The notes beneath the pieces are model-generated. The model had not been told where the DNA came from and did not search any database. It worked only from the letters and a program-made list of their open reading frames with translations. Below, one piece after another: positions 1 to 8,320 of a stretch of DNA of 64,000 bases (position 1 is the first letter of the stretch; each line of letters opens with the position of its first letter). Where the stretch lies: positions 4,836,001-4,900,000 of the forward strand of contig NZ_JACCBN010000001.1 in assembly GCF_013409505.1 (NCBI RefSeq). Reading direction: 5' to 3'. Made by a program: the position numbers and the translations under genes. The DNA comes from Actinomycetospora corticicola. Its GTDB lineage: Bacteria; Actinomycetota; Actinomycetes; Mycobacteriales; Pseudonocardiaceae.

Positions 1-263
1 CCGCCCTCGCGCTCGCCTGTCTCGGCGACGACGCGACCGTGCCGTTCGACCTCCTGGGCGCGGGACCGGTGCGCTCCCGCGCCGACCTCGCGGCCCGCAT
101 CGACACGCTGACCGGAGCCCTGCTGGAGCGGATGGACGCCGAGGACTGGGACCCGGGTGCGGCACCGCGCGCGGTCACCTCCGTGCTCGCCGCGTCGGTG
201 CCCGCGGCGGAGGCGGCGCTGCTGCGGGCCGCCGCCGGCGCGCGCCAGGGCGAGATGCGGTGA
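1..263 (+). CDS. 3' end of an unidentified gene (cobalamin operon, partial)
   Basis: The frame is open from the window edge to a TGA at 261-263 and gives about 87 C-terminal residues. They are rich in Ala and Leu and look helical, with the stretch VPFDLLGAGPV near the visible start. The stop overlaps the GTG of the next gene (GTGA), so the gene is probably translationally coupled to cobC and belongs to the cobalamin operon. I do not recognise the family from this fragment and give no function. The 5' part lies outside the window. Confidence 0.6.
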   Translation, partial: ALALACLGDDATVPFDLLGAGPVRSRADLAARIDTLTGALLERMDAEDWDPGAAPRAVTSVLAASVPAAEAALLRAAAGARQGEMR

Positions 264-1324
264 CGGCGCTCCTCCCCAGCGAGCCACCCGTTCCCGCCAC
301 CGACGACCCGCACGACCTCGCCCACCACGGCGACGCCGAGGTCGGTCCCGGTCTGGTGGACCTCGCGGTCAACGTCCGGGCCGACACCCCGCCGGCCTGG
401 CTGACCGAGCGGCTCGCCGCCTCCCTCGCCGATCTCGCCGCCTATCCCGACGCCGGGTCGGCGCGGAGGGCGGTGGCGGCCGCGCACGGCCGCGACGCGG
501 CGCAGGTGTGGCCGGTGGCGGGGGTCGCGGAGGCGTTCGTGCTGCTCGCCCGGGCCCTGCGGCCCGCGCGGCCCGTCGTCGTGCACCCGCAGTTCACCGA
601 GCCGGAGGCCGCGCTGCGGGCGGCCGGGCACGCGGTGGAGCGGGTGGTGCTCGGTGGCGACCTGACGCTGCACCCGGGCGACGTGCCCGAGGAGGCCGAT
701 CTCGTCGTCGTCGGGAACCCGACCAACCCCACCTCCGTGCTGCACCCCGCCGCCACCATCGCCGCGCTGGCCCGGCCGGGGCGGGTGCTCGTCGTCGACG
801 AGGCCTTCGCCGACACGGTGCCGGGCGAGCCGGAGTCGCTGGCCGGGCGCACGGACCTGCCCGGGCTCGTCGTCCTGCGGAGCCTCACGAAGACCTGGGG
901 GCTCGCGGGGCTGCGCGTGGGGTACGTGCTGGCTCCTGCGGACCTGGTCGCGCAGCTGGCCGCGGCCGCGCCGCCGTGGTCGGTCTCGACACCCGCGTTG
1001 GTCGCGATGCAGGCCTGCACGACGACGGGGGCACGGGCGGAGGCCGACCGCGCGGCGGTCGCGCTGGCGGCCGACCGGGAGCACCTGTTGGCGGCGCTCC
1101 GCGACCTCGACGGCGTGGAGGTGCGGGGCTCCGATCCCGCGTCGAGCTTCCTGCTGCTGCGCTTCCCCGGGCGGACCGACGTGCGGGCCCGGCTGCGCGA
1201 CCGTGGCTGGGCCGTGCGCCGGGGGGACACGTTCCCGGGGCTCGACGCGGAGCACGTGCGCGTGGCCGTCCGGGACCGGACGACGATGGACGCCTTCGTC
1301 GACGTGCTGCGGGAGGTGCTGTGA
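260..1324 (+). CDS. cobC: CobC-like PLP-dependent aminotransferase / threonine-phosphate decarboxylase
   Basis: 354 residues, class I/II aminotransferase fold related to histidinol-phosphate aminotransferase. The CobC family makes the aminopropanol arm of cobalamin from L-threonine phosphate. Visible motifs are GNPTNPTSVL (substrate/PLP pocket), VVDEAFAD, and SLTKTWGLAGLR, whose lysine should form the PLP Schiff base. Starts at GTG 260, overlapping the upstream stop by 4 bases, and ends overlapping the next GTG by 4 bases. The cobalamin assignment rests mainly on this tight context with bluB-cobT and cobA. By sequence alone a HisC-like role cannot be excluded. Confidence 0.8.
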   Translation: MTALLPSEPPVPATDDPHDLAHHGDAEVGPGLVDLAVNVRADTPPAWLTERLAASLADLAAYPDAGSARRAVAAAHGRDAAQVWPVAGVAEAFVLLARALRPARPVVVHPQFTEPEAALRAAGHAVERVVLGGDLTLHPGDVPEEADLVVVGNPTNPTSVLHPAATIAALARPGRVLVVDEAFADTVPGEPESLAGRTDLPGLVVLRSLTKTWGLAGLRVGYVLAPADLVAQLAAAAPPWSVSTPALVAMQACTTTGARAEADRAAVALAADREHLLAALRDLDGVEVRGSDPASSFLLLRFPGRTDVRARLRDRGWAVRRGDTFPGLDAEHVRVAVRDRTTMDAFVDVLREVL

Positions 1325-3135
1325 GCGCTCTGGGACCGGACGACCGGGAGGCGTTGTACCGGGTGCTGGCGGCCCGGCGGGACGTGCGCACCGGCTTCAC
1401 CGACGAGCCCGTGGACGACGCGGCGCTGCGCCGGGTCCTCGCCGCCGCGCACACCGCGCCGAGCGTCGGGTTCTCCCAGCCCTGGGACTTCCTCGTGCTC
1501 CGCGACGCGGGCCTGCGCGCCGAGCTGGCGGACCTCGCCGCGGCGCAGCGGACGGCCTTCGCGGCGTCCCTGCCGGCCGCCAGGGCCCGGGCGTTCGCGG
1601 GGCTGAAGGTGGAGGCGATCCGGGAGGCGCCGCTCGGCGTCGTCGTGACCTGCGACCCCACCCGGGGCGGTCGGCACGTCCTGGGGCGCGCGACCCAGCC
1701 GCGGATGGCCGCGCACTCGGTGGCCGGCGCGGTGCAGAACCTGTGGCTCGCGGCGCGGGCCGAGGGGCTCGGCGTGGGGTGGGTGTCGTTCTTCCGCGAG
1801 CGGGAGATGGCCGCGCTGCTCGGCGAGCGGGTGGGGCTGCCGCAGCACCTCGAGATCGTGGCCTACCTGTGCGTGGGGCACGTGACCGCGTTCGCAGACG
1901 CGCCGGAGCTGGAGAGCGCCGGCTGGGCCCGGCGCCGACCCTTGGAGTGGGCCGTGCACGAGGGCACCTGGGGCACGCACGTCGGCGGGGACGCGCTGGA
2001 CGACGCGCTGGCGGCGTGCGCCTCCCTCGACGTGGCCGCGGGGGAGGCCGCCGCCCGTGAGCGGCTGACCCGCATGACGGTGCCGCCGGGCGCGCTCGGG
2101 CAGGTCGCCGAGGTCGGGGTGCAGCTGTCCGGGCTGGCGGGCGACTGTCCGCCGCCGGTGCCCGAGCCCGCCGTCGTCGCGGTGTTCGCCGGCGACCACG
2201 GGGTGCACGCGCAGGGCGTGACGCCGTGGCCCCAGGAGGTGACCCACCAGATGGTGGCGAACTTCCTCGCGGGCGGTGCGGCGGTGAACGCGTTCGCGAC
2301 GCAGGTGGGCGCGGAGGTGGTGGTCGTCGACGTCGGGGTGGCGGCGTCGCTCGACCCGGCGCCCGGGCTGTTGCCCCGCAAGATCCGCCCCGGGACCGCG
2401 GACATGACCATGGGGCCCGCCATGACCCTCGCCGAGGCCCGCGCCGCCGTGGTCGCCGGCGTCGAGGTGGCGCGTGACCTCGTGGCCGCGGGGAACCGGC
2501 TGCTCGTCACCGGCGACATGGGGATCGCGAACACGACCGCGTCGGCCGCGCTCGTGTCGGCGTTCACCGGCACCTCGCCGGAGGTGGTCACCGGGCGTGG
2601 CACCGGGATCGACGACGCGACGCTGGCCCGCAAGGCGGCCGTGATCCGGACGGCGTTGTCCCGGCACGGCCTGCTCCCCTCCCCTCCGCGTGAGGGGAAT
2701 CCTGATGCCACAAGAGCGCTCGAATCCTCCCCTCACGCGGCGGCGGACGACCCGCTCGGCGCGCTCGCGGCCGTCGGCGGGCTGGAGATCGCCGGGATCG
2801 CCGGGCTGCTGCTGGGCGGGGCGGCCCTGCGCACCCCCGTCGTCGTGGACGGTGTCGTGGCGGGGGCGGCGGCCCTGGTCGCGGCCGCCCTGGCCCCGAA
2901 TGCGTCACAGGCGTGGATCGCGGGGCACCGCTCCGTGGAGCCTGCCCATACCCTGGCGCTGGCCCACCTGGGACTCGAGCCGCTGCTCGACCTCGGGATG
3001 CGGGTCGGCGAAGGGACCGGAGCCCTCCTGGCGGCTCCGTTGGTCGCCGCCGCGGCGCGGGCGCTGGCCGAGGTCGCCACCTTCGACAGCGCGGGGGTCG
3101 CGGACAAGAACACCACCCCGGAGGCAGGATCGTGA
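1321..3135 (+). CDS. cobT: BluB-CobT fusion: DMB synthase + nicotinate-nucleotide-DMB phosphoribosyltransferase
   Basis: 604 residues in two modules. Residues 1 to about 215 are a BluB-type flavin enzyme (RRDVRTGFTDEPV, APSVGFSQPWDF) that fragments FMNH2 to 5,6-dimethylbenzimidazole. From about 218 to 604 is CobT, which transfers phosphoribose from nicotinate mononucleotide to that base. CobT marks are FAGDHGV, the VTGDMGIANTT loop and the C-terminal MRVGEGTGA, where the family's catalytic Glu sits. The fusion joins consecutive steps of lower-ligand synthesis. Start GTG 1321 overlaps the cobC stop, and the end overlaps the next GTG (GTGA). Odd feature: residues about 456-474 are encoded by a palindromic element and fall where CobT normally has a short linker. 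Confidence 0.9.
   Translation: MSALGPDDREALYRVLAARRDVRTGFTDEPVDDAALRRVLAAAHTAPSVGFSQPWDFLVLRDAGLRAELADLAAAQRTAFAASLPAARARAFAGLKVEAIREAPLGVVVTCDPTRGGRHVLGRATQPRMAAHSVAGAVQNLWLAARAEGLGVGWVSFFREREMAALLGERVGLPQHLEIVAYLCVGHVTAFADAPELESAGWARRRPLEWAVHEGTWGTHVGGDALDDALAACASLDVAAGEAAARERLTRMTVPPGALGQVAEVGVQLSGLAGDCPPPVPEPAVVAVFAGDHGVHAQGVTPWPQEVTHQMVANFLAGGAAVNAFATQVGAEVVVVDVGVAASLDPAPGLLPRKIRPGTADMTMGPAMTLAEARAAVVAGVEVARDLVAAGNRLLVTGDMGIANTTASAALVSAFTGTSPEVVTGRGTGIDDATLARKAAVIRTALSRHGLLPSPPREGNPDATRALESSPHAAADDPLGALAAVGGLEIAGIAGLLLGGAALRTPVVVDGVVAGAAALVAAALAPNASQAWIAGHRSVEPAHTLALAHLGLEPLLDLGMRVGEGTGALLAAPLVAAAARALAEVATFDSAGVADKNTTPEAGS
2686..2740. repeat. Palindromic element inserted in frame in cobT
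   Basis: Arm CCGCGTGAGGGGA at 2686-2698 is the exact reverse complement of TCCCCTCACGCGG at 2728-2740 (13/13). Between them lie 29 bases containing two copies of GAATCCT-like sequence (2697-2703 and 2722-2728). The reading frame stays open and adds about 20 residues with an atypical composition. I infer a small mobile or REP-like repeat that landed in a tolerant loop. No second full copy is visible in this window. Confidence 0.65.
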
Positions 3136-4352
3136 GCGCCGTTCTCTACCCGGTCGGTCTCGACCTCACCGGCCGCCGCGTCGTCGTCGTCGGCGGCGGG
3201 TCGGTCGCCCAGCGCCGCGTCGCGGGCCTGCTCGAGGTGGGGGCCGAGGTGCACGTCGTGAGCCCCGCCATCACCACGGCGCTAGAGGCCCTCGCGGCGT
3301 CCTCCGAGGTCGTCTGGGAGCAGCGCGGGTACGCCGCGGGCGACCTCGACGCCGCCTGGTACTGCGTCGCCGCCACCGATTCCGCCGAGGTCAACGCGGC
3401 CGTGGCCGCCGAGGCGGAGGCCTCGCGGGTGTTCTGCGTGCGCGCCGACAGCGCGGAGGACGGGACGGCCGTGACCCCGGCCGTCGGGCGCTACGACGAC
3501 GTCACCGTCGGCGTGATCGGCGGCGGCGACCCCCGTCGGGCGGCCGGCGTGCGCGACGGCGTCGTCGAGGCCCTGCGCAGCGGCACGCTGGCCGACCGGC
3601 GCCACCGCGGCGACCGGAACCCGGGTGTCACCCTCGTCGGGGGCGGACCGGGCGACCCCGGCCTGATCACGGTGCGGGGCCGCCAGGCGCTCGCCCAGGC
3701 CGACGTGGTCGTCACCGACCGGCTCGCCCCGCAGGCGCTGCTCGACGAGCTCCCGCCCGACGTCACCGTCATCGACGCGTCCAAGCTCCCGCGCGGGCGG
3801 TACATGAGCCAGGACACGATCAACGCGGTGCTGGTGGACGAGGCGCTCGCCGGGAACCGGGTGGTCCGGCTCAAGGGCGGCGACCCGTTCGTGTTCGGCC
3901 GCGGCTACGAGGAGATCCAGGCCTGCGCGGCGGCGGGCGTCACCGTCGACGTGGTCCCGGGCGTGACCAGCGCGATCTCCGTGCCCGCCTTCGCCGGCAT
4001 CCCGGTGACGCACCGCGGGATCACCCACGAGTTCGTCGTCGTCTCCGGGCACCTGCCGCCCGGCCACGCGCAGTCCCTCGTCGACTGGGCCGCGCTCGGG
4101 CGCCTCACCGGCACCGTCGTGCTGCTCATGGCGGTGGAGAACCTGCCGCACATCGCGGAGGCGCTCGTCGACGGCGGGCGCGACCCGGAGACCCCGGCGA
4201 TCGCGATCCAGGAGGGCGGGCTGCCCGGCGAGGCCACGGTGCGCGCCCCGCTGGCGAAGCTGCCGTCGGCCATCGTCGACGCCGGGCTGCGGCCACCCGC
4301 CGTCGTGGTGATCGGGCCCGTCGCCGACCCCTCGGCGTTCCCGGCGCCCTAG
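3132..4352 (+). CDS. cobA: CysG-type siroheme synthase / uroporphyrinogen-III C-methyltransferase
   Basis: 406 residues. The N-terminal part (about 1-150) has a Rossmann motif, VVVVGGGSVAQRR, typical of precorrin-2 dehydrogenase/ferrochelatase. The C-terminal part (about 160-400) is a SAM-dependent tetrapyrrole methylase with VTLVGGGPGDPGLIT, the RLKGGDPFVFGRG stretch and VPGVTSAISVPA. It converts uroporphyrinogen III to precorrin-2 and may carry on toward sirohydrochlorin, feeding both B12 and siroheme. Start GTG 3132 was chosen because it overlaps the cobT stop (GTGA) and gives the expected family N-terminus. Its stop overlaps the convergent DUF1707 gene. Confidence 0.9.
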   Translation: MSAVLYPVGLDLTGRRVVVVGGGSVAQRRVAGLLEVGAEVHVVSPAITTALEALAASSEVVWEQRGYAAGDLDAAWYCVAATDSAEVNAAVAAEAEASRVFCVRADSAEDGTAVTPAVGRYDDVTVGVIGGGDPRRAAGVRDGVVEALRSGTLADRRHRGDRNPGVTLVGGGPGDPGLITVRGRQALAQADVVVTDRLAPQALLDELPPDVTVIDASKLPRGRYMSQDTINAVLVDEALAGNRVVRLKGGDPFVFGRGYEEIQACAAAGVTVDVVPGVTSAISVPAFAGIPVTHRGITHEFVVVSGHLPPGHAQSLVDWAALGRLTGTVVLLMAVENLPHIAEALVDGGRDPETPAIAIQEGGLPGEATVRAPLAKLPSAIVDAGLRPPAVVVIGPVADPSAFPAP

Positions 4353-5020
4353 TCGTCGCGGTTCTTGCGGTCCTGGTCCTGCGCGTACTCGGTGGCCGTG
4401 AGGACCTGGACGCTGCCGAACGCCCCGCGCCCGCTGACCTGCACCTGCGGGGCACCGGGCGGTTCGGGGGCGCAGGCGGTCTCGCAGTTCGTGGACCCGA
4501 AGATCGTGGTGCCCGAGGTGGTGGCCTGCGTCCCGTCGGGCACCACGACCTTGGTCGAGCCGAACAGCACCCCGACCTTCACGTCGTTCTGCCCGGGCAC
4601 CACCTGGACCACCTTGCTGCCGAACACCGCCGCGCCCTGGTTCGCCGACAGCACGCCCGGCGCGACGATCGCCGCGACGCCGATGACCGCCGCGATGACG
4701 AGCCCGCGGAACCCGTGGCGGGGCCCGGAGCGCGCCGGGGTGCGGGTGTCGTCCTGCCAGGCCGGTTCGGCGACGACGGTCGCCGGCTCGGGCGCGGCCC
4801 AGGTCGGGGTCGAGGCCGGGGACGCCCCGTCGTCGGGAAGATCCGCGGTGAGGGGCGCGAGCTCGCTGCGGTAGCGGGCGGCGTAGCAGGCCTGGGCGCG
4901 CTCGTCGTACTCGGCGAGCGTGATCATGCCGTCGTCCTGGGCCCGTCGGAGCCGTTCGTCGACCTCGCGACGTTCACGGTCCCCGATCCGCGGTTCCGGC
5001 GCGTTCTCCACGACGCACAT
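4349..5020 (-). CDS. DUF1707 membrane protein with LiaF-like C-terminal repeat domain
   Basis: About 223 residues. An N-terminal DUF1707 module (IGDRERREVDERLRRAQDDG ...) is followed by a linker, one transmembrane helix (about GLVIAAVIGVAAIVAPGVL), and an extracytoplasmic domain with repeated VFGS/LFGS/IFGS motifs. This resembles the cell-wall-active antibiotic response (LiaF) domain of envelope-stress proteins. The start is uncertain: ATG 5020 or GTG 5011. Either overlaps the 3' end of the nei-like gene by 38-47 bases. The gene abuts cobA convergently, sharing 4 bases at the stops. A role in envelope stress is inference. Confidence 0.75.
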   Translation of the reverse strand: MCVVENAPEPRIGDRERREVDERLRRAQDDGMITLAEYDERAQACYAARYRSELAPLTADLPDDGASPASTPTWAAPEPATVVAEPAWQDDTRTPARSGPRHGFRGLVIAAVIGVAAIVAPGVLSANQGAAVFGSKVVQVVPGQNDVKVGVLFGSTKVVVPDGTQATTSGTTIFGSTNCETACAPEPPGAPQVQVSGRGAFGSVQVLTATEYAQDQDRKNRDD

Positions 5021-5837
5021 CCTGGACCGGTTGGCACGACGGGCACCACCACACCTCACGCGCGTAGGGCGCGCCGGTGGCCGGGCGGAACCGGACGAGG
5101 GTGCCGCAGCGGTAGCAGGGACGGTTTGACCGCCCGGTGACCCAGTGGTTCTGCCCCTTGCGCTTCACGCCGGTGGTCGTCATGCCCGTGTTGTGCTCGA
5201 GGGAGTGCCGGATCATCTTCCGGCCGAGCGCGAGGAGCGGTTCGAGCTCGACGTCGCCGACGGGCCGCCAGGGGTGCAGGCCGCGCAGGAAGCAGAGTTC
5301 GACGGCCCAGAGGTTGCCGAAGCCCGCAACGGTGCGCTGGTCGAGGAGGGTCTCGACGACGGGTCGGTCCGGGACCTTCCCGAGCCGCGCGAGGGCCTCG
5401 TCGAGGTCGAAGTGGTCCTGGGTGGCGGTCGGCTGCCCGGCGAGGACGTCGGGGCCGAGGTGGCCGACGACGCGGTGCTCGTCGCGGGTGGCGAGCAGAT
5501 CGGTGATCGGGACGCCGAGCCCGACGAGACTGCGGCCGTCGTCGAGGGTGATCGTCACCCGGAGGTTCGGCAGGAGGTGGCGGGGCAGGGCGGGGCGGCC
5601 GTCGGGGCGGTGCTTGCGGACGATCGTCCACGAGCCGTCCATGCGCAGGTGCGAGTGCAGCGTCCGCCCGTCGGCGAAGCGGGTGAGCAGGTGCTTGCCG
5701 TGGGCCCTCGTGGCGTCGAGGGTCGCGCCGCGGAGGTCGGCGCCCGCGAGATGGTTGCGGAACTCGGCGCGGGTCACCGTGGCGCCGGCGAGCGTGCTCA
5801 GCCGTGCGGCCGCCCGGTGCACGGCGTCGCCCTCCAT
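4974..5837 (-). CDS. Nei2-like DNA glycosylase/AP lyase lacking the N-terminal proline
   Basis: 287 residues, Fpg/Nei family, closest in my memory to mycobacterial Nei2 (HSHLRMDGSW, VVGHLGPDVL, VAGFGNLWAVE of the helix-two-turn-helix). A zinc finger near the end shows two CxxC pairs (CYRC, CPSC). The family excises oxidised bases and cleaves the AP site using the N-terminal Pro of MPEGD as nucleophile. Here the protein starts MEGD: ATG 5837 is directly followed by GAG, and an in-frame TGA 33 bases upstream leaves no other start. Either Met1 supplies the amine or the enzyme is altered. It starts 30 bases after the Hsp70-like gene and is probably co-transcribed with it. Confidence 0.8.
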   Translation of the reverse strand: MEGDAVHRAAARLSTLAGATVTRAEFRNHLAGADLRGATLDATRAHGKHLLTRFADGRTLHSHLRMDGSWTIVRKHRPDGRPALPRHLLPNLRVTITLDDGRSLVGLGVPITDLLATRDEHRVVGHLGPDVLAGQPTATQDHFDLDEALARLGKVPDRPVVETLLDQRTVAGFGNLWAVELCFLRGLHPWRPVGDVELEPLLALGRKMIRHSLEHNTGMTTTGVKRKGQNHWVTGRSNRPCYRCGTLVRFRPATGAPYAREVWWCPSCQPVQDVRRGERAGTADRGP

Positions 5838-5867
5838 GGGCTCCGGTGTACCCGCACCGGAGGTGCG

Positions 5868-7028
5868 TCAGCGGCCCAGCGAGGCCCGGTCGGCCGCCCA
5901 GGCGGCCGCCCCGCACACGAGGCCGGTCGACGACCCGGCGCCCGGGTCCTCCACGCCCGCGAGCCCGCACCCGGTGCGGGCGGCGAGCCAGTCCCGGACG
6001 CCGGGCAGCGCCGCGATCCCGCCGCGCACGAGCAGCGGCGGGCGCTCGCCGCCGGAGGCGTCGAGCAGGTCCACGGTCGCCGCGCCGACCTGCTCGAGGG
6101 CGGGCGCGAACAGCGGGCCGAGGTCGGCGTGGGTGATCCGGACGGTGCCGGGACCCGGGTTCTCCGGCGGCAGCACGGGCACGGCGATGTCGACGAAGCC
6201 GTCGGTCCCCAGGCGCGCCTTCGCGTCGTGCACGCCGCGACGGAGCCAGAACCAGGCGCGGTGGGCCTCGGGGTCGGCCGAGAACCGGATGCGGTCGGCG
6301 AGGGCGGGGCGGGCCCGGTCGAGCACCATCTGGGTCAGGGCGTCGTCGAGCGACTCCGCGCCGACCTCGACGGTGCGGGTGCCCGGCCGCAGGCGGGCCG
6401 CGGTGGTGCCGTGCGCGCCCTCGCTGCGGTCGACCACCGCGATCTCGGTGCCGCCCCCGCCCAGGTCCACCACGACGACGGGTCCGCTCCCGCCGAGCCG
6501 GACGGCGGCGGCGACCGGCGCGGGGACGAGTGCGACCTCGGTGTCGCCCGCGCCCTCGACCGCCCGCAGCGCGGAGCGCCCGGCCGCGGTCAGCGCGGCC
6601 CGGCCGGTCGTCGGGTCGGTCCACGACGGCGGGTGGACGAGCGCGAGCACCGTCGGCGCGCTGCCGCGGCGGCCGGCCTCGGCCTGCAGCACGCGGGCGA
6701 CGAGGGCGGTCGCCACGTTCACCGCGGTGGTCGGGCGTGGCCACGTGGCGAGCAGGGCGTCGTCGCGGCCGCCGGTCGCCGCGCCGAGGTAGTCCCGGGC
6801 GCGGAGCACGGCGGCCTGCGGCTCGGCGTGCGCGGCCTCCAGGGCCGGGCGACCGGCGAGGACGGCGCCGTCGGTGCGGGAGAGGACCACCGAGGGGAGC
6901 TCCGTCGCGCCGTCCACGGAGACGGTCGAGACCCGCGTCCACCCGTCGTCGGGATCGACGTCGGCGACCGCCCCCGTCGTCGTGGAGGTGCCGTGGTCCA
7001 CCGCCAGCACCCAGCGCACGTCGCCCAT
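5868..7028 (-). CDS. Hsp70-like actin-fold ATPase without a peptide-binding domain
   Basis: 386 residues. Phosphate-1 motif VLAVDHGTSTTTGAV at the N-terminus, phosphate-2 VVVVDLGGGGTEIAVVD near residue 180, and an adenosine-like LLVRGGIAALPGVRDWL near 330. The length covers only the nucleotide-binding half of DnaK, as in several actinobacterial Hsp70-like proteins of unknown role. Starts 19 bases downstream of the P450 gene and precedes the nei-like gene by 30 bases, so it probably shares a transcript with both. No substrate can be named. Confidence 0.75.
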   Translation of the reverse strand: MGDVRWVLAVDHGTSTTTGAVADVDPDDGWTRVSTVSVDGATELPSVVLSRTDGAVLAGRPALEAAHAEPQAAVLRARDYLGAATGGRDDALLATWPRPTTAVNVATALVARVLQAEAGRRGSAPTVLALVHPPSWTDPTTGRAALTAAGRSALRAVEGAGDTEVALVPAPVAAAVRLGGSGPVVVVDLGGGGTEIAVVDRSEGAHGTTAARLRPGTRTVEVGAESLDDALTQMVLDRARPALADRIRFSADPEAHRAWFWLRRGVHDAKARLGTDGFVDIAVPVLPPENPGPGTVRITHADLGPLFAPALEQVGAATVDLLDASGGERPPLLVRGGIAALPGVRDWLAARTGCGLAGVEDPGAGSSTGLVCGAAAWAADRASLGR

Positions 7029-7047
7029 GGGCGCAGTGTGTCAGGAC

Positions 7048-8247
7048 CTAGGGCGACAGCCGCACCGGCAGCGCGGCCAGGGCGTGGATCAGCATGCTGT
7101 GCCGGTAGACGATCTCGTCGAGCGGCACGGCGGGCGCGAGGTGCGGGAACCGCCCGAACAGCGCGGTCAGCGCGACCTCGCCCTCGAGGCGCGCGAGCGA
7201 GGCGCCCAGGCAGAAGTGGATGCCGTGGCCGAAGGCGACGTGGCCGGTGAGGTCCCGGTCGGCGTCGTGCAGCTCGGGGGCGTCGAAGCGCTCGGGGTCC
7301 CGGTTGGCGGCGGCCACCGACAGCGTGACGACGGCGCCGCGCGGGATGGTGACGCCGTCCATGTCGATGTCCTCGGTGGCGAACCGCAGCGGCGCGTTCG
7401 CCACCGGCGAGGTCCAGCGCAGGAACTCCTCGACGACCGGCGTCAGCGACTCCGCACCGACCACCCGCGCGCGCAGGGCGTCGTCGCGCAGGATCGCGTG
7501 GACGCTGTTGGTGACGAGGTTCGACGTCGTCTCGTGGCCGGCGATCAGCAGGATCATGCCCATGGCGACGATCTCGTCGTGGGACAGCGCGTCGCCGTCC
7601 TCGGAGGCCCGGATCAGCGCCGAGATCAGCGCCTCGTCGGGGGCGTCCCGCTTCGCCGCGACCAGTTCGGAGAGGTAGCCGGTGAGGCTCGCCTGCGCCT
7701 GGTGCTTCTCCTCCTGCGACGAGGTGTCGTCGATCATCGTGCGCGACCACAGCGCGAACGCGTCGCGGTCGTCGAGCGGCACCCCGAGGAGCTCGCAGAT
7801 CACCTGCATGGGCAGCGGCACGGCGTAGTCGTTCACCAGGTCGATCTCGCCGGCCTGCTCCGCGCGGTCGAGCAGCGTGGTGGCGATCTGCTCGATGGCG
7901 GGCCGCAGCGCGGCGATCCGGCGCACGGTGAAGGTCGAGACGACGAGCTTGCGCAGCCGGGTGTGCACCGGCGGGTCGTTCAGCAGCAGCATGTGCCCCG
8001 CCGGGCCCGGGATCAGCGGCTCCGCCGGCCGCTGCTCGGGCGGCATCGTGGAGCGGAAGTCCTTGGCCAGGCGGGGGTCGACGAACGCCGCCCGGACGTC
8101 GGCGTAGCGCGTCACGAGCCACGTGGACCCGCCGTCGGGAAGGTCGACCTCCCGCACCGGCGCGATCTCGCGCAGGCGCGAGAGCGTGCCGTACGGGTCG
8201 GCCCAGTAGTCGTCGGTGAACACGGGGCCGGTCGCGAGGTCGGTCAC
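7048..8247 (-). CDS. Cytochrome P450
   Basis: 399 residues from GTG 8247, which was chosen because MTDLATGPVFTDDYWADP is the usual soluble bacterial P450 start; a longer frame reaches 8337. The I-helix oxygen-activation motif is LLIAGHETTSN, the ExxR is EEFLRW, and the heme-thiolate loop is FGHGIHFCLGASLAR. It is soluble, has no redox partner next door, and is likely a class I enzyme. The upstream genes on the same strand encode an SDR and a Baeyer-Villiger-type monooxygenase, so a catabolic role on a hydrophobic ketone or terpenoid is plausible but unproven. Two small palindromes precede it. Confidence 0.9.
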   Translation of the reverse strand: MTDLATGPVFTDDYWADPYGTLSRLREIAPVREVDLPDGGSTWLVTRYADVRAAFVDPRLAKDFRSTMPPEQRPAEPLIPGPAGHMLLLNDPPVHTRLRKLVVSTFTVRRIAALRPAIEQIATTLLDRAEQAGEIDLVNDYAVPLPMQVICELLGVPLDDRDAFALWSRTMIDDTSSQEEKHQAQASLTGYLSELVAAKRDAPDEALISALIRASEDGDALSHDEIVAMGMILLIAGHETTSNLVTNSVHAILRDDALRARVVGAESLTPVVEEFLRWTSPVANAPLRFATEDIDMDGVTIPRGAVVTLSVAAANRDPERFDAPELHDADRDLTGHVAFGHGIHFCLGASLARLEGEVALTALFGRFPHLAPAVPLDEIVYRHSMLIHALAALPVRLSP

Positions 8248-8263
8248 GGCCCCATCAGACCAT

Positions 8264-8305
8264 TCCCGACGTCGGGTCGAGGTGATTTCGCTGAGGGTTC
8301 CCTCA
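8264..8305. promoter_or_regulatory. Palindromes upstream of the P450 gene
   Basis: CCCGACGTCGGG at 8264-8275 is a perfect 12-bp palindrome. TGAGGG-TT-CCCTCA at 8292-8305 is an inverted repeat with a 2-base centre. Both sit 17-58 bases before the P450 GTG, between it and the SDR stop at 8321. They look like operators or part of the promoter, but no cognate regulator is evident. Confidence 0.45.
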
Positions 8306-8320
8306 ACGAACGCAGGGTCT

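Noticed and set aside
157..1320. Long open frame upstream of BluB in the same frame
   Set aside because: It is the Arg/Gly-rich shadow of cobC. The true start is GTG 1321, supported by the GTGA overlap and the BluB N-terminus.
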